From: Variovorax sp. Root318D1
Lineage (GTDB): Bacteria > Pseudomonadota > Gammaproteobacteria > Burkholderiales > Burkholderiaceae_C
NCBI RefSeq assembly: GCF_001424835.1
Contig: NZ_LMCQ01000020.1
Location: forward strand, 187,384-251,383
Direction: 5' to 3'
DNA length: 64,000 nt
Position 1 is the first letter of the stretch. Each line of letters opens with the position of its first letter. A model generated the notes under the pieces. It was not told where the DNA came from. It ran no database searches and saw only the letters and a program-made list of their open reading frames with translations. Positions 43,204 through 53,400 of this stretch are shown here, one piece after another. The position numbers and the translations under genes are program-made.

Positions 43204-46200
43204 GTGCAATTTCTTCTGGCGTATCTGAGCACCCGCTCGCAACGATGGCGAGGCGGCATGGCCGCAGCCGTCGTGGCGATGGCGGTCCTCGGCTGCACGC
43301 TCGCCGGAACTGCCGCGCACGCCGCGCCCCCGTCCGGCGGCACCGTGATCCGCAACGTCGCCACCGCCACCTACGTGCCGGCCGGCTTTTCGCAGACCGA
43401 GACCTCGAGTTCCAACGGCGTCAGCGCCACCGTGCTGCCGGTCGAGGCGCTGGTGCTCACGCAGGACCAGTCGGTGAGCCGTCCGCCGGCCGCCGTCGTC
43501 ACGCTGAGCCATCTGCTTGCCAACACCGGCAATGTGCCGTCGAGCTACACCATCGGGCTCGCCAACGGCGGCGCGGGCTGCCCGGCCGGCGCGCTCGACC
43601 TGTCGGCCCTGCGCGTGGTGCGCGACACCAACAACAACGGCGTGGCCGATGCGGCCGACCCGGTGCTGCCGCTCGGCACCGCTGGCGCCATCGCGCTGCG
43701 GTCTGGCGAAACCGCAGCGCTGCTGGTGCAGGGCACCATCCCTGCCGCGGCCAGCGGCAATGCCTGCGTGGTGCTCACCGCCACCACCGCGCTGCAGAAG
43801 CTCAGTGCCGTCAACCGCGACACCGTCACGGTAGGCGATGCGGCGGTGCTGGCGATCACCAAGTCCGCGAGCTATCCGGGCTTCGTGGTTCCGGGCACCA
43901 CGCGCATCGACTTCACCGTGTCGGGCACCAACATCGGCGCGCGCGACGCACGCCCCGGCAACACCGCCGCACCCGCCGGAACGCCGGTGCTGGTGAACGG
44001 CACGCCCACCAGCCTGCTGCTGGTGCGCGACCTGGTGCCCGCGGGCACGCGCTACATTGCGGGCAGCCTGCAAAGCACGGCGGCCGGCGCGGTGCGCCTG
44101 TTCCGCCTGCCGGGCGATCCGGACTTCAGCTACCGCACCGCCGAAGATGCTTCGGCGGTCGAAGTGGCCATCGGCGTGCCGACGGCGCTGTCGCGCAACG
44201 CATCGATCGCCATGCAGTTTGCGGTGCAGGTCAAGGCCGACCAGAGCGGCGACATCCGCAACACCGCGCAGAGCTACTACAACGACGGCGTGGCGCCCGC
44301 GGTGTCGCCGTCGAACACGGTGGTCATCACCCCCAGCCAGAGCCGCATCGGGGTGGCCAAGGCGGCCTCGACGCCGCGGCTCAACCGCGGCACCGACGGC
44401 CAGCTCGACGGCACCGCCACCGTGAGCTTCAGCGTCAACGTGCGCAACTACGGCGCCGTGTGGCTCTACGGCGTGCAGGCGACCGACCTGCTCGAAGGCA
44501 GCGGCGCCACGCAGTTCGGCAACTACACGTCGGCTGCGGTGCCCGCCGCCAACCAGTACACCATCGTGCCCGGCACGCTGGCCATCGCAGGCAACCAGGG
44601 CAATGGCGTGGGCGGTACCGTGGCTGCCGCCGACAGTGCGTTCAACGGCACCGCCGCCGCGCAGAACCTGCTGGCGCCCGGTGCCGTGCTGCCGGTGGGC
44701 GCGCAGTTCACCGTGCGCTTCGACGTGCGCTTCAACGTCGGCGGCCGCGCCGGTACGCTCTACAACACCGTGCGTGCCCAGGGCGCGCTCACCGCAGGGG
44801 GCTCGCCAGCGGCCTTCGACGACTCGGTCAACGGCAGCAACCCCGACGCCGACGGAGACGGCAATCCGAACAACGACAGCTCCCCCACGCCGGTGTCCAC
44901 GCAGCTGCCCGCGCTCACGCTGGCCAAGACCGCCTCGGCACCGCGGCGCGTGTCGCAGGGCGTGTACGAGCTCGACTACCGCCTCAAGGTGAGCAACACC
45001 GGCGCGGCCTCGGCGCCGAACGTGCGGCTCATCGACAACCTCAATTGCACCTTCGACATGGACAAGCCCGACGGCCTCGTTGCCGCCTGGGAACTGGCCG
45101 GTCCGCCGAAGGCGCGCAACGGCATCCTCCATGCCGCGGGCGGCTTCACCGGCCGTGCCACCTGCGACCGCGAAGCGCTCGCCAGCAGCGATCCCTTCAG
45201 GCTGCCGACCGAAGCCGTGCTGAGCGTCACCGACGGCAGCCGCGCGCTGGCGCCGGGCCAGAGCGAAGAACTCTCGTTCACCGTGCGCATCACGCAGAAG
45301 CCCGGCATCGTCGGCGGCCGCATGGCGCTTACCAACAAGGCCTGGGCTGCGGCCTTCGACCAGAACACGGTCAACGTCACGCCGGCCATGCTGGTGGCAG
45401 CCAGCGCCAGCTCGGCGCAGTCGCTGCTCGCAGACCCGCAGGGCACCGTCTACAACGCCGTCACGCGCCAGCCCGTGGCTGGTGCGGTCGTCACCTTCAC
45501 GCGCCAGTCGTGCAGCAGCGGGCCGGTCACGCCGATCACCGCGGAAGAGCTGTATGGCGGCTCGTCGGGCATCTACACGGTCAACGCCAACGGCAGCTTC
45601 TCCATGACCACGGGCGCCGACGGCGGCTACCAGTTCTTCCTGCAGTCGCCGCCGGTCACCGGCTCGTGCACCTACGCGCTCGGCGTGGTGCCGCCCGCAG
45701 CCAGCGGCTACGTGACGCCGTCGCAACTCATTCCGGTCACGGCCGGCACCTTCAACAGCTGCGGCGCCATCGTGCCGAATGCCGGTCCGCCGCAGGGCGC
45801 GGACCCGACCACCTACTACTTCTCGGTCAACGCGGGCTTCAACCCATCCGGCGCCGCTTGCGACGTGGTGCACAACCACATCCCGCTCGACCCGGGCAAT
45901 GTGCTCGGGCTGGTGCTGCGCAAGGAAGGCAGCAAGCGCCAAGTCGAGTTTGGCGACTTCATGGACTACGCCCTGGTCGTCACCAACAAGACGGGCTTCC
46001 CGGTTACCGGCGTGCGCCTGGCCGACAGCTTGCCGCCGGGCTTTGCCTATGTCGCGAACAGCGCGCGCCTGAACGGTTCGGCCGCGGTCAACCCGGCCGG
46101 CGGCGCGGGCCCGCAGCTGGTCTTCGACTATCCCGCGCTGGCGCTGGGAGTGGACCAGTCGGCCACGGTGCGCTACCGCGTGCGCATCGGCGTGGGCGCG

Positions 46201-49200
46201 CCCACCAATGGCGACGCCGTCAACCGCGCCCGTGCGAGTTCGGGTCCGATGCAGTCGAACCTGGCCAACTGGACCGTGCGCGTGACGGGCGGCGTGTTTT
46301 CCGACGACGCCTTCCTGTTCGGCAAGGTCCACATGGATTGCAAGCGCGACGGGCGGCAGGAAGGCGACGACGAAATCGGCGTGCCCGGCGTGCGCCTCTA
46401 CATGGAAGACGGCACGCACGTCATCACCGACGTGGAGGGCAAGTGGAGCCTCTACGGCCTGAAGCCGATCACCCACGTGCTGCGCGTCGACCAGACCACG
46501 CTGCCCGCCGGCGCGCGGCTCGAGGCGCTCGACAACCGCAATGCCGGCCGTCCCGAGAGCCGCTTCGTCGACCTGAAGAAGGGCGAGTTCCACAAAGCCA
46601 ACTTCGTCATCGCCAACTGCGACACGCCGGGGGTGATGGACGAGGTGGCGGCACGCCGTGCCGCCATCGCCGCCATTCCCGACACCGAAGCCGAGGCGCA
46701 GGTGCGCATGCGGCTCGACCCCGAAGGCAAGATCGTGCCGGTGGGCGACGCGCGCTCGCTGCCCGCCAGCGGCCAGGCGCTGGCTACCGGAAGTACAGGC
46801 AGTACGGGCAGCGCCGGCTCAACGCCCTCCAACTCCGCCCCGCTGATCGCGATGCCCGTGGCGCCCGCCAACGCGAGCAGCTTCGTCAACGGCGCATCGA
46901 GCACCTTGAGCGGCACGCTCGGCGCCAGTGCGGCACCGGCGCCCACGCCCGCAGGCAGTCTGTTCGCGGCGCTCAGCGGCCTGCCCACCAACGCGCAGGG
47001 CGCAACGGCCACGGGCGGCGGCGCCACCGGCGTGGGCGCATTCGCGAGCCGCCCGGTCAACACGAACACCGCCATGCTCGAGCCGCGCCAGAACGCGGTG
47101 GCACCGCTGCTGCCGCAGGCCGTGCCCAGCCCGGTCGAGCTCGAAGCCCTGTTGCCGCAGATCGAAGACAACGCGCTCGGCTTCATCGACCTGAAGGACG
47201 GCGACACGCTGCCGGGCCAGTCGGTCAACGTGCGCGTCAAGGGCCAGGCCGGCCTGGCGCTGCGCCTCACCGTCAACGGCAAGGCCATCGAGGAGCGCCG
47301 CGTCGGCAAGAAGACCGAGCTGGCCGGCAAGAAACTTGGCGCCTGGGAATACATCGGCGTGCTGCTGCAGCCTGGCGCCAACCGCCTGCTGCTCGAGGGC
47401 GTGGACCCTTTCGGCAACGCGCGCGGCACGGCGCAGCAGATCAGCGTGATCGCGCCCGACAAGCTCGGCGCGATCCGCATCGACGTGCCCGAATCGGCGA
47501 AGGCCGACCTGCGCACGCCGGTGATCGTGAAGGTACGCCTGACCGATGCGGCCGGCGTGCCCGTGACCGCACGCACCCAGCTCACGCTCGAAACCGACCG
47601 CGGCCGCTGGCTGGACGAAGACCTGAACCCCGCCGAACCCGGCACGCAGGTGTTCATGGAAGGCGGCGTGGCCGAGTTCCGCCTGCTGCCGCCAGGCGAA
47701 CCCGGCGACGCGCGCCTGCGTGTGACGGCAGGCAGCTTCGTGAAGGAAGTGCGCCTCGCGCTCTTGCCCGAGATGCGGCCGATGATCGGCGTGGGCATCG
47801 TCGAAGGCGTGCTCGACCTCACCAAGCGCGGCGGCGTGCCGCTCGGTGCGATGCCTGCTGGCGCCGCTTTCGAGGCGGAACTCACCGGCCTGGCCGACGA
47901 GAGCAACAGCAACCGCCGGGCCGCCGCCCGCACCGCTTTCTTCTTCAAGGGCACCGTCAAGGGCGAGTACCTGCTCACCGCCGCCTACGACTCGAACAAG
48001 ACGCGCGACGACCGCCTGTTCCGCGACATCCGCCCCGACGAGTTCTATCCCGTCTACGGCGATTCGTCGGTCAAGGGCTTCGACGCGCAGAGCACGCAGA
48101 AGCTCTACGTGCGCATCGACAAGAACCGCTCCTACCTGCTGTACGGCGACTTCACGACCGCCAGCAGCACCGAGGTGCGCAACCTGAGCCAGAGCAACCG
48201 TGCGCTGACTGGCCTGAAGCATGTGTACGACGACGGCAACGTGCGTGCCACCAGCTTCTTCTCGCGCACCGCGCAGACGCAGCAGGTGGAAGAGTTCCGC
48301 GCGGTCGGCACCTCGGGCCCTTACTACCTGAGCGCCACGAGCGGCGAGTTCGTCGACAACAGCGAGCAGGTCGAGGTCGTGGTGCGCGACCGCAACCAGC
48401 CCAACCTGGTGCTGCAGCGCACGACGGTGGCGCGCTTCGTGGACTACACCATCGAGCCGCTCACGCGCCGCATCCTGTTCACGCATGCGATCTCGTCGGT
48501 CGATGCCAATCTCAATCCGCAGTCGATCCGCGTGACCTACGAGATCGATGCCGGTGGGCCGAAATTCAACGTGGCCGGCACCGACGTGCAGGTGAAGGTC
48601 GGCGACAACCTGCAGTTGGGCGTGGTCGCGAGCACCGACGAGAACCCCGAGAACCGCCGCAAGCTCGGCGCGCTCACGGCGGTGGCGCGCCTGGGCGACA
48701 ACACCACCATGGCCGGTGAGTGGGTGCGCACCGAGTCCGACAAGAACGGCAAGGGCAGCGGCGGCCGCGCCGAGCTGCGCCACCAGACCGAAGACCTTGC
48801 CGTGGTTGCGCTCGCCAGCAAGACCAGCCCTGGCTTCGACAACCCCGGCGCGAGCTTCTCCGCCGGCCGCACCGAAGCGTCCGCGCGCGCCGAGTACCGC
48901 ATCGACGCCACCACCGCCGTGCGCGGCGAAGCGCTCTTCAGCCAGGACGCCTTGCTCGAGGGCAGCCGCCGCGGCTTCACCGCCAGCGTGCAGAAGAAAT
49001 TCGGCGAGCAGATGGCCGCTGAAGTCGGCCTGCGCCATGGCCAGAGCGGCGCGGGCCTGGGCACCAGCTCGGGCTTCGACTACGGCCAGATCTCGACCTA
49101 CAGCGGCAACCTCGGCAGCGGGGTCGGCGCCAGCAACGTCACCGCGCTGGGCGGCGCGGCGAGCGCGAACGCCAGCCCTAATGCCGAAGACCTGACGACC

Positions 49201-50457
49201 GTGCGCGCGCGCTTCTCGGCCCAGGTGCCGGGCCTGCCGCAGGCCAACGTGTTCGTCGAGGGCGAGCAGGATATCCGCAAGTCCGACCGCCGTGTGGTGG
49301 CCGTGGGCGGCAACTATGCCGTGACCGACAAGACGCGCATCTACGGCCGCTACGAGCTGGTCTCCAGCCTCTACGGCCAGGACCAGCTCGGCACGACCGG
49401 GTCGAACAACGTCGGCATCCTCGGCGTCGAGAGCAGCTACATGGAAGGCGGGCGCGTGTACAGCGAGTACCGCCTGGCCGACAGCATCGACGGCCGCGCC
49501 GCGCAGGCGGCGACCGGCGTGCGCAACACCTTCAAGCTCAACGACCAATGGCGCCTGACTGGCGGCATCGAGCACACGCGCCAGCTCGGCGGCCTGCGCA
49601 ACAGCGGCAACACGGGCACGGGCTATTCGGGCGGGCTCGGCCAGTCGACCGCCATCACCGGCGGCGTCGAATACATCGCCGAGCGCATCAAGGCGAGCGG
49701 CGTGCTCGAAGGGCGCCGCGGCGACGATGCGAACACGCGGCTCTTCAGCGCCGGCTTCGGGTACAAGATCGACCGCTCGTGGAGCCTGCTCGCGCGCAGC
49801 GTGATGAGCGACAGCGAAGGGCAGGGCACCAATGCCGGCAACGCGCACCACCTCGCGCGCCACCAGGTCGGCCTGGCGTACCGTCCGGTCGATACCGACC
49901 GCTGGAACGCGCTGATGCGCTACGAGCGACGTTCGGAGCGCGTGGTGGGCGCGGGCAGCACGACCGGTGCACTCGACGGTTCGAGCGTTTTCGGCGCGGG
50001 TTCCGGCAACGCGAGCCTGCCCGGCACGACGAGCGCCGACATCGTCTCGGCCCACCTCAACTACAGCCCGCGGCCCGGCACCGTGATCAACGGGCGCTAT
50101 GCGGCCAAGTGGTCTCGCGCCGACGACGGCTGGCTCAAGAGCACCTACCGCGCTCAGCTGGTGCAGGCGCGCTACACGCAGGACATCAGCAAGGATTGGG
50201 ACTTCGGCATCCAGGCCGGCCTGCTCCACGGCAAGGGCGGCGCGCTGCAGAAGACGATGGGCGCCGAGGTGGGCTACCAAGTCATGAAGGACCTGTGGGT
50301 GTCGGCCGGTTATAACTTCGTCGGACTCAAGGACCGCGACCTCACGGCCAACGAGTACACCAGCAAGGGCGCCTACATCCGCCTGCGCTTCAAGTTCGAC
50401 GAGATGGGGCTGGGCTTCTCCTCGGCCGGCGCTGCGGCCTCGGCGAACGCCAAATGA
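43204..50457 (+). CDS. giant DUF11-repeat protein with C-terminal outer-membrane beta-barrel
   Basis: A 2417-residue protein starting at GTG (GGAAGG eight bases upstream). Order by eye: signal peptide (AAAVVAMAVLGCTLAG, cleavage near AHAAPP); four DUF11-like modules (about 70-740), including LAKTASAPRRVSQGVYELDY; a carboxypeptidase-regulatory-like domain (about 745-850); another DUF11 module (about 905-1030); an SdrD B-like domain with DGRQEGDDEIGVPGVRLYME; an Ala/Ser/Pro linker (about 1180-1300); Ig-like domains (1320-1540); and from about 1545 a strand-rich region ending GAYIRLRFKFDEMGLGF, which looks like a large outer-membrane barrel. Segments EFYPVYGDSSVKGFDAQST and SYLLYGDFTT mark its start. 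It may display the repeats or export its neighbours. Its stop overlaps the next start (ATGA). Confidence 0.8.
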   Translation: MQFLLAYLSTRSQRWRGGMAAAVVAMAVLGCTLAGTAAHAAPPSGGTVIRNVATATYVPAGFSQTETSSSNGVSATVLPVEALVLTQDQSVSRPPAAVVTLSHLLANTGNVPSSYTIGLANGGAGCPAGALDLSALRVVRDTNNNGVADAADPVLPLGTAGAIALRSGETAALLVQGTIPAAASGNACVVLTATTALQKLSAVNRDTVTVGDAAVLAITKSASYPGFVVPGTTRIDFTVSGTNIGARDARPGNTAAPAGTPVLVNGTPTSLLLVRDLVPAGTRYIAGSLQSTAAGAVRLFRLPGDPDFSYRTAEDASAVEVAIGVPTALSRNASIAMQFAVQVKADQSGDIRNTAQSYYNDGVAPAVSPSNTVVITPSQSRIGVAKAASTPRLNRGTDGQLDGTATVSFSVNVRNYGAVWLYGVQATDLLEGSGATQFGNYTSAAVPAANQYTIVPGTLAIAGNQGNGVGGTVAAADSAFNGTAAAQNLLAPGAVLPVGAQFTVRFDVRFNVGGRAGTLYNTVRAQGALTAGGSPAAFDDSVNGSNPDADGDGNPNNDSSPTPVSTQLPALTLAKTASAPRRVSQGVYELDYRLKVSNTGAASAPNVRLIDNLNCTFDMDKPDGLVAAWELAGPPKARNGILHAAGGFTGRATCDREALASSDPFRLPTEAVLSVTDGSRALAPGQSEELSFTVRITQKPGIVGGRMALTNKAWAAAFDQNTVNVTPAMLVAASASSAQSLLADPQGTVYNAVTRQPVAGAVVTFTRQSCSSGPVTPITAEELYGGSSGIYTVNANGSFSMTTGADGGYQFFLQSPPVTGSCTYALGVVPPAASGYVTPSQLIPVTAGTFNSCGAIVPNAGPPQGADPTTYYFSVNAGFNPSGAACDVVHNHIPLDPGNVLGLVLRKEGSKRQVEFGDFMDYALVVTNKTGFPVTGVRLADSLPPGFAYVANSARLNGSAAVNPAGGAGPQLVFDYPALALGVDQSATVRYRVRIGVGAPTNGDAVNRARASSGPMQSNLANWTVRVTGGVFSDDAFLFGKVHMDCKRDGRQEGDDEIGVPGVRLYMEDGTHVITDVEGKWSLYGLKPITHVLRVDQTTLPAGARLEALDNRNAGRPESRFVDLKKGEFHKANFVIANCDTPGVMDEVAARRAAIAAIPDTEAEAQVRMRLDPEGKIVPVGDARSLPASGQALATGSTGSTGSAGSTPSNSAPLIAMPVAPANASSFVNGASSTLSGTLGASAAPAPTPAGSLFAALSGLPTNAQGATATGGGATGVGAFASRPVNTNTAMLEPRQNAVAPLLPQAVPSPVELEALLPQIEDNALGFIDLKDGDTLPGQSVNVRVKGQAGLALRLTVNGKAIEERRVGKKTELAGKKLGAWEYIGVLLQPGANRLLLEGVDPFGNARGTAQQISVIAPDKLGAIRIDVPESAKADLRTPVIVKVRLTDAAGVPVTARTQLTLETDRGRWLDEDLNPAEPGTQVFMEGGVAEFRLLPPGEPGDARLRVTAGSFVKEVRLALLPEMRPMIGVGIVEGVLDLTKRGGVPLGAMPAGAAFEAELTGLADESNSNRRAAARTAFFFKGTVKGEYLLTAAYDSNKTRDDRLFRDIRPDEFYPVYGDSSVKGFDAQSTQKLYVRIDKNRSYLLYGDFTTASSTEVRNLSQSNRALTGLKHVYDDGNVRATSFFSRTAQTQQVEEFRAVGTSGPYYLSATSGEFVDNSEQVEVVVRDRNQPNLVLQRTTVARFVDYTIEPLTRRILFTHAISSVDANLNPQSIRVTYEIDAGGPKFNVAGTDVQVKVGDNLQLGVVASTDENPENRRKLGALTAVARLGDNTTMAGEWVRTESDKNGKGSGGRAELRHQTEDLAVVALASKTSPGFDNPGASFSAGRTEASARAEYRIDATTAVRGEALFSQDALLEGSRRGFTASVQKKFGEQMAAEVGLRHGQSGAGLGTSSGFDYGQISTYSGNLGSGVGASNVTALGGAASANASPNAEDLTTVRARFSAQVPGLPQANVFVEGEQDIRKSDRRVVAVGGNYAVTDKTRIYGRYELVSSLYGQDQLGTTGSNNVGILGVESSYMEGGRVYSEYRLADSIDGRAAQAATGVRNTFKLNDQWRLTGGIEHTRQLGGLRNSGNTGTGYSGGLGQSTAITGGVEYIAERIKASGVLEGRRGDDANTRLFSAGFGYKIDRSWSLLARSVMSDSEGQGTNAGNAHHLARHQVGLAYRPVDTDRWNALMRYERRSERVVGAGSTTGALDGSSVFGAGSGNASLPGTTSADIVSAHLNYSPRPGTVINGRYAAKWSRADDGWLKSTYRAQLVQARYTQDISKDWDFGIQAGLLHGKGGALQKTMGAEVGYQVMKDLWVSAGYNFVGLKDRDLTANEYTSKGAYIRLRFKFDEMGLGFSSAGAAASANAK

Positions 50458-53400
50458 CAAGAATTGATTCGGCCGCAATGGCAGAACAGATGACTCGATT
50501 TCCATCTTCGATCGCCCGGCGCATGCGCATTCTGCTGGTGCTGCTGGCATCGTTCGTGTCGGCGCCGACGCTGGCTGCACAAGCCGCTTGCACGCCGCAG
50601 TCGGGCTTCAACTCCTGCGTGCGGGTGACCTACTCCGGCGGCGACCAGAGCTTCACCGTGCCCGCCGGCGTGACCTCAGTGTTCATCAAGGCATGGGGTG
50701 CGGGCGGCGGCGGACCCAACATCAACTACTACGCCACGCAAAGGGGCGGCGGCGGCGGCGGCTTCTCCTCCGGCACGTTGGCAGTGACTGCGGGCACGGC
50801 GCTCGGCGTTCGCGTCGGCGAAGGCGGCGGCGTCAACGACGCCTCCACGACCTACGGGGGCGGCGGTGCGGGCGGCAGTGCGCAGGCGACGGCCATCGGC
50901 GCGAGCGGCGGCGGCCTTTCGGGCGTCTTTGCTGGAGCAACCTACACACAGGCCAACGCCGTGCTTATCGCCGGCGGCGGCGGCGGCTCGTCGCCGGGCG
51001 CGGACGTGGGCACCCCTTCAGCCGGCGGCGGCGGCGGTGCGAGCGGGCGCGATGACAACGTGGCTGCCAGTGGACGGCCCGGCACCCAGACAGGGGGCGG
51101 CGCTGCGGGTACGGGTGGCACTTGCAACCTCGGCGCGCCAACGAGCGGCACCGCGCTCCAGGGTGGCAATGGCGGCTCCACCAACGAGAACCAGAACGAA
51201 GGCGGCGGCGGCGGCGGCGGCGGCTACTTCGGCGGCGGTGGCGGCCTGTGCCAAGGGACTTCACCGAACGGCATGGGCGGCGGTGGATCCGGCTACACCG
51301 GTGGCGTGACCAGTCCGACCACGGCCGTGGGATTGAATTCGACGACCGACAATGTCGGCGGCGCGGCAGCCACGACTGGCGACGCTCACTATTCGACCGG
51401 CATCGGCACCGGCGGCGGCGCCAATGCCAGCGGTGGCAACGGGCTCGTGGTGATCCAGTTCAACGCGGCGCCGTCCATCACGCTGAGCAAGACGGCACCG
51501 GCCACGGTGGCGCCCGGCGCGGCCATCGCCTACGTGCTCGGCGTGACCAACAACGGGTTCATCGCCACCGGCACTTCGGTGGTCGTGCGCGAGCAGCTTC
51601 CGCCGGGCGTGATCGCCACTGGGGCCACAGCCGGCACCGGTGTCACCTCCGTGAACTGCGGAACCATGCCGAGCACGGCCGGCGCGTTGCTGACCTGCAC
51701 GATGACGCTGCCTACCGCCGGCATTCCGGCCAGCGGCGGGGTTCGCAGCTTCACGCTCAATGCGACGGCGCCGCTGGTGGCGGCGGGGACGGTGCTCACC
51801 AACTATGCGAACAGCAACGTGGCCGGCAGCGGAACGCCGGCGACGGCGCCCAGCGCATCCTGCGTGTCCAACGCCACGGTGAGCTGCGCCAGCGCGGCCA
51901 CCACCGTGGTGACTGGCGCAGCTTCGCTCGCGCGTTCGGGCGAGCGCACCGTCACCGACAACCAGGTGGCCAACGGCAGCGCGCAGGACGTGCTCGAAGC
52001 CATCGTGCGCGATGCTGCCGACAACCCGGTGGCTGGCACGGTGGTGACCTTCGCCGCCACCGCCGGCGTGGCCTTCAACGGCGGCACGGTCGGCGCGGCC
52101 GGCAGCTGCACCACCAGTGCCAGCGGCCTTTGCCAAGTGACGGCGACCAGCACCGTGGCAGGAACCAAGAGCACTGCCGTCAGCGTCCCGGCCGGCGTGC
52201 TGACCGGTGTTTTCAGTGCGGGCGGGCAAAGCTACGGCGCGAGCCCTGCGGCCTACACTTTCGTGGCCGTCGCGCCGAGGGTGACCATCCGCGCGACCTC
52301 GCTCAACGGCGTCGGCACCTTCGACTTCACCGGCAGCAATGGGCTCGCCGCGCAGAGCATTACCACCACGGCAGCCAACACGCCCGAGAGCGCGCCGGTG
52401 CAGACGCTCACGGCCGCGAACACGGCCACCACCATCACTCAGGGCGTGCCGCCGGCGGGCTACACGCTGACGGCCGCGTCCTGCACCGGCCTGCCTTCCG
52501 GCGGCACGGCCACGCTCGCCGGCCGCACGCTCACACTCAATGCCGCGGCCACGGCGTCCGGTGCCAACCTGGTCTGCACCTTCACCAACACCGGCAGCAC
52601 CGGTGGCACGTCGCCACCTGTTCCGCCGACGATCAGTTGCCTCTCGAACGCGGCGATCTTCAACACGGCCTACAACGGCGTCAGCGGCCCGCCGTTGAGC
52701 ACCGGGCGCGACACAGTGTGGGAGTCGGGCGAAGGCGCCGCCAGTGGCGGCCCCGGTACGGTGACTTCTTGGCAGCGGGCCTACGTGGGCAACAAGGCCC
52801 CCGGCGCCTGGATCAATTCGCCCTTCGGCAACGCCAACTGGAACTCGAACTACGACCCGAACCACGCAGGCAACGTCGACGTCTACCACCGCTTCACCTT
52901 CAACATGGCGGCGTCGGTGAACCCGGCGAGCTTCTCGCTGAAGCTGGACTTCTACGCCGACAACTCGGTGGCTGAAGTGTTCGTCAACGGCGTGCTGCAG
53001 AGCGTGCCCGGCGTGCCGCAAGGCAGCAGCAACCCCTACTTCTTCGTCGGCTTCCAGGCGGGCGGGCAGGCGAGCGCAACCTTGTCGAGCAACTGGCGCA
53101 CCGGCAGCAACACTGTGGTGGTGCACATCAAGAGCGGCGCGAACGCCGAAGGCTTCCTTGCGCAGGCCACCACCACCGCAGTTTGCGCTCCCCCAACCTT
53201 GACCCTGTCGAAGACCACCACAGGCGGTGCCGGCGGTCCCTTCAACTTCACGCTGAGCAACACCACCCAGACCAACGGCGTGGTCAGCACGGTGGCTGCG
53301 GGTACGGCGGTGCAGGTCGACGGCAACACGGCGACGGCCGGCACGCAGCCTTTCTCGGCCACGGCCCAGGGCGCCGCGATCACCATCGCCGAGCCAGCGG

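Noticed and set aside
50745-51224. CRISPR-like or minisatellite array suggested by repeated GGC blocks
   Set aside because: The blocks are glycine codons in a coding domain without spacers of fixed length.
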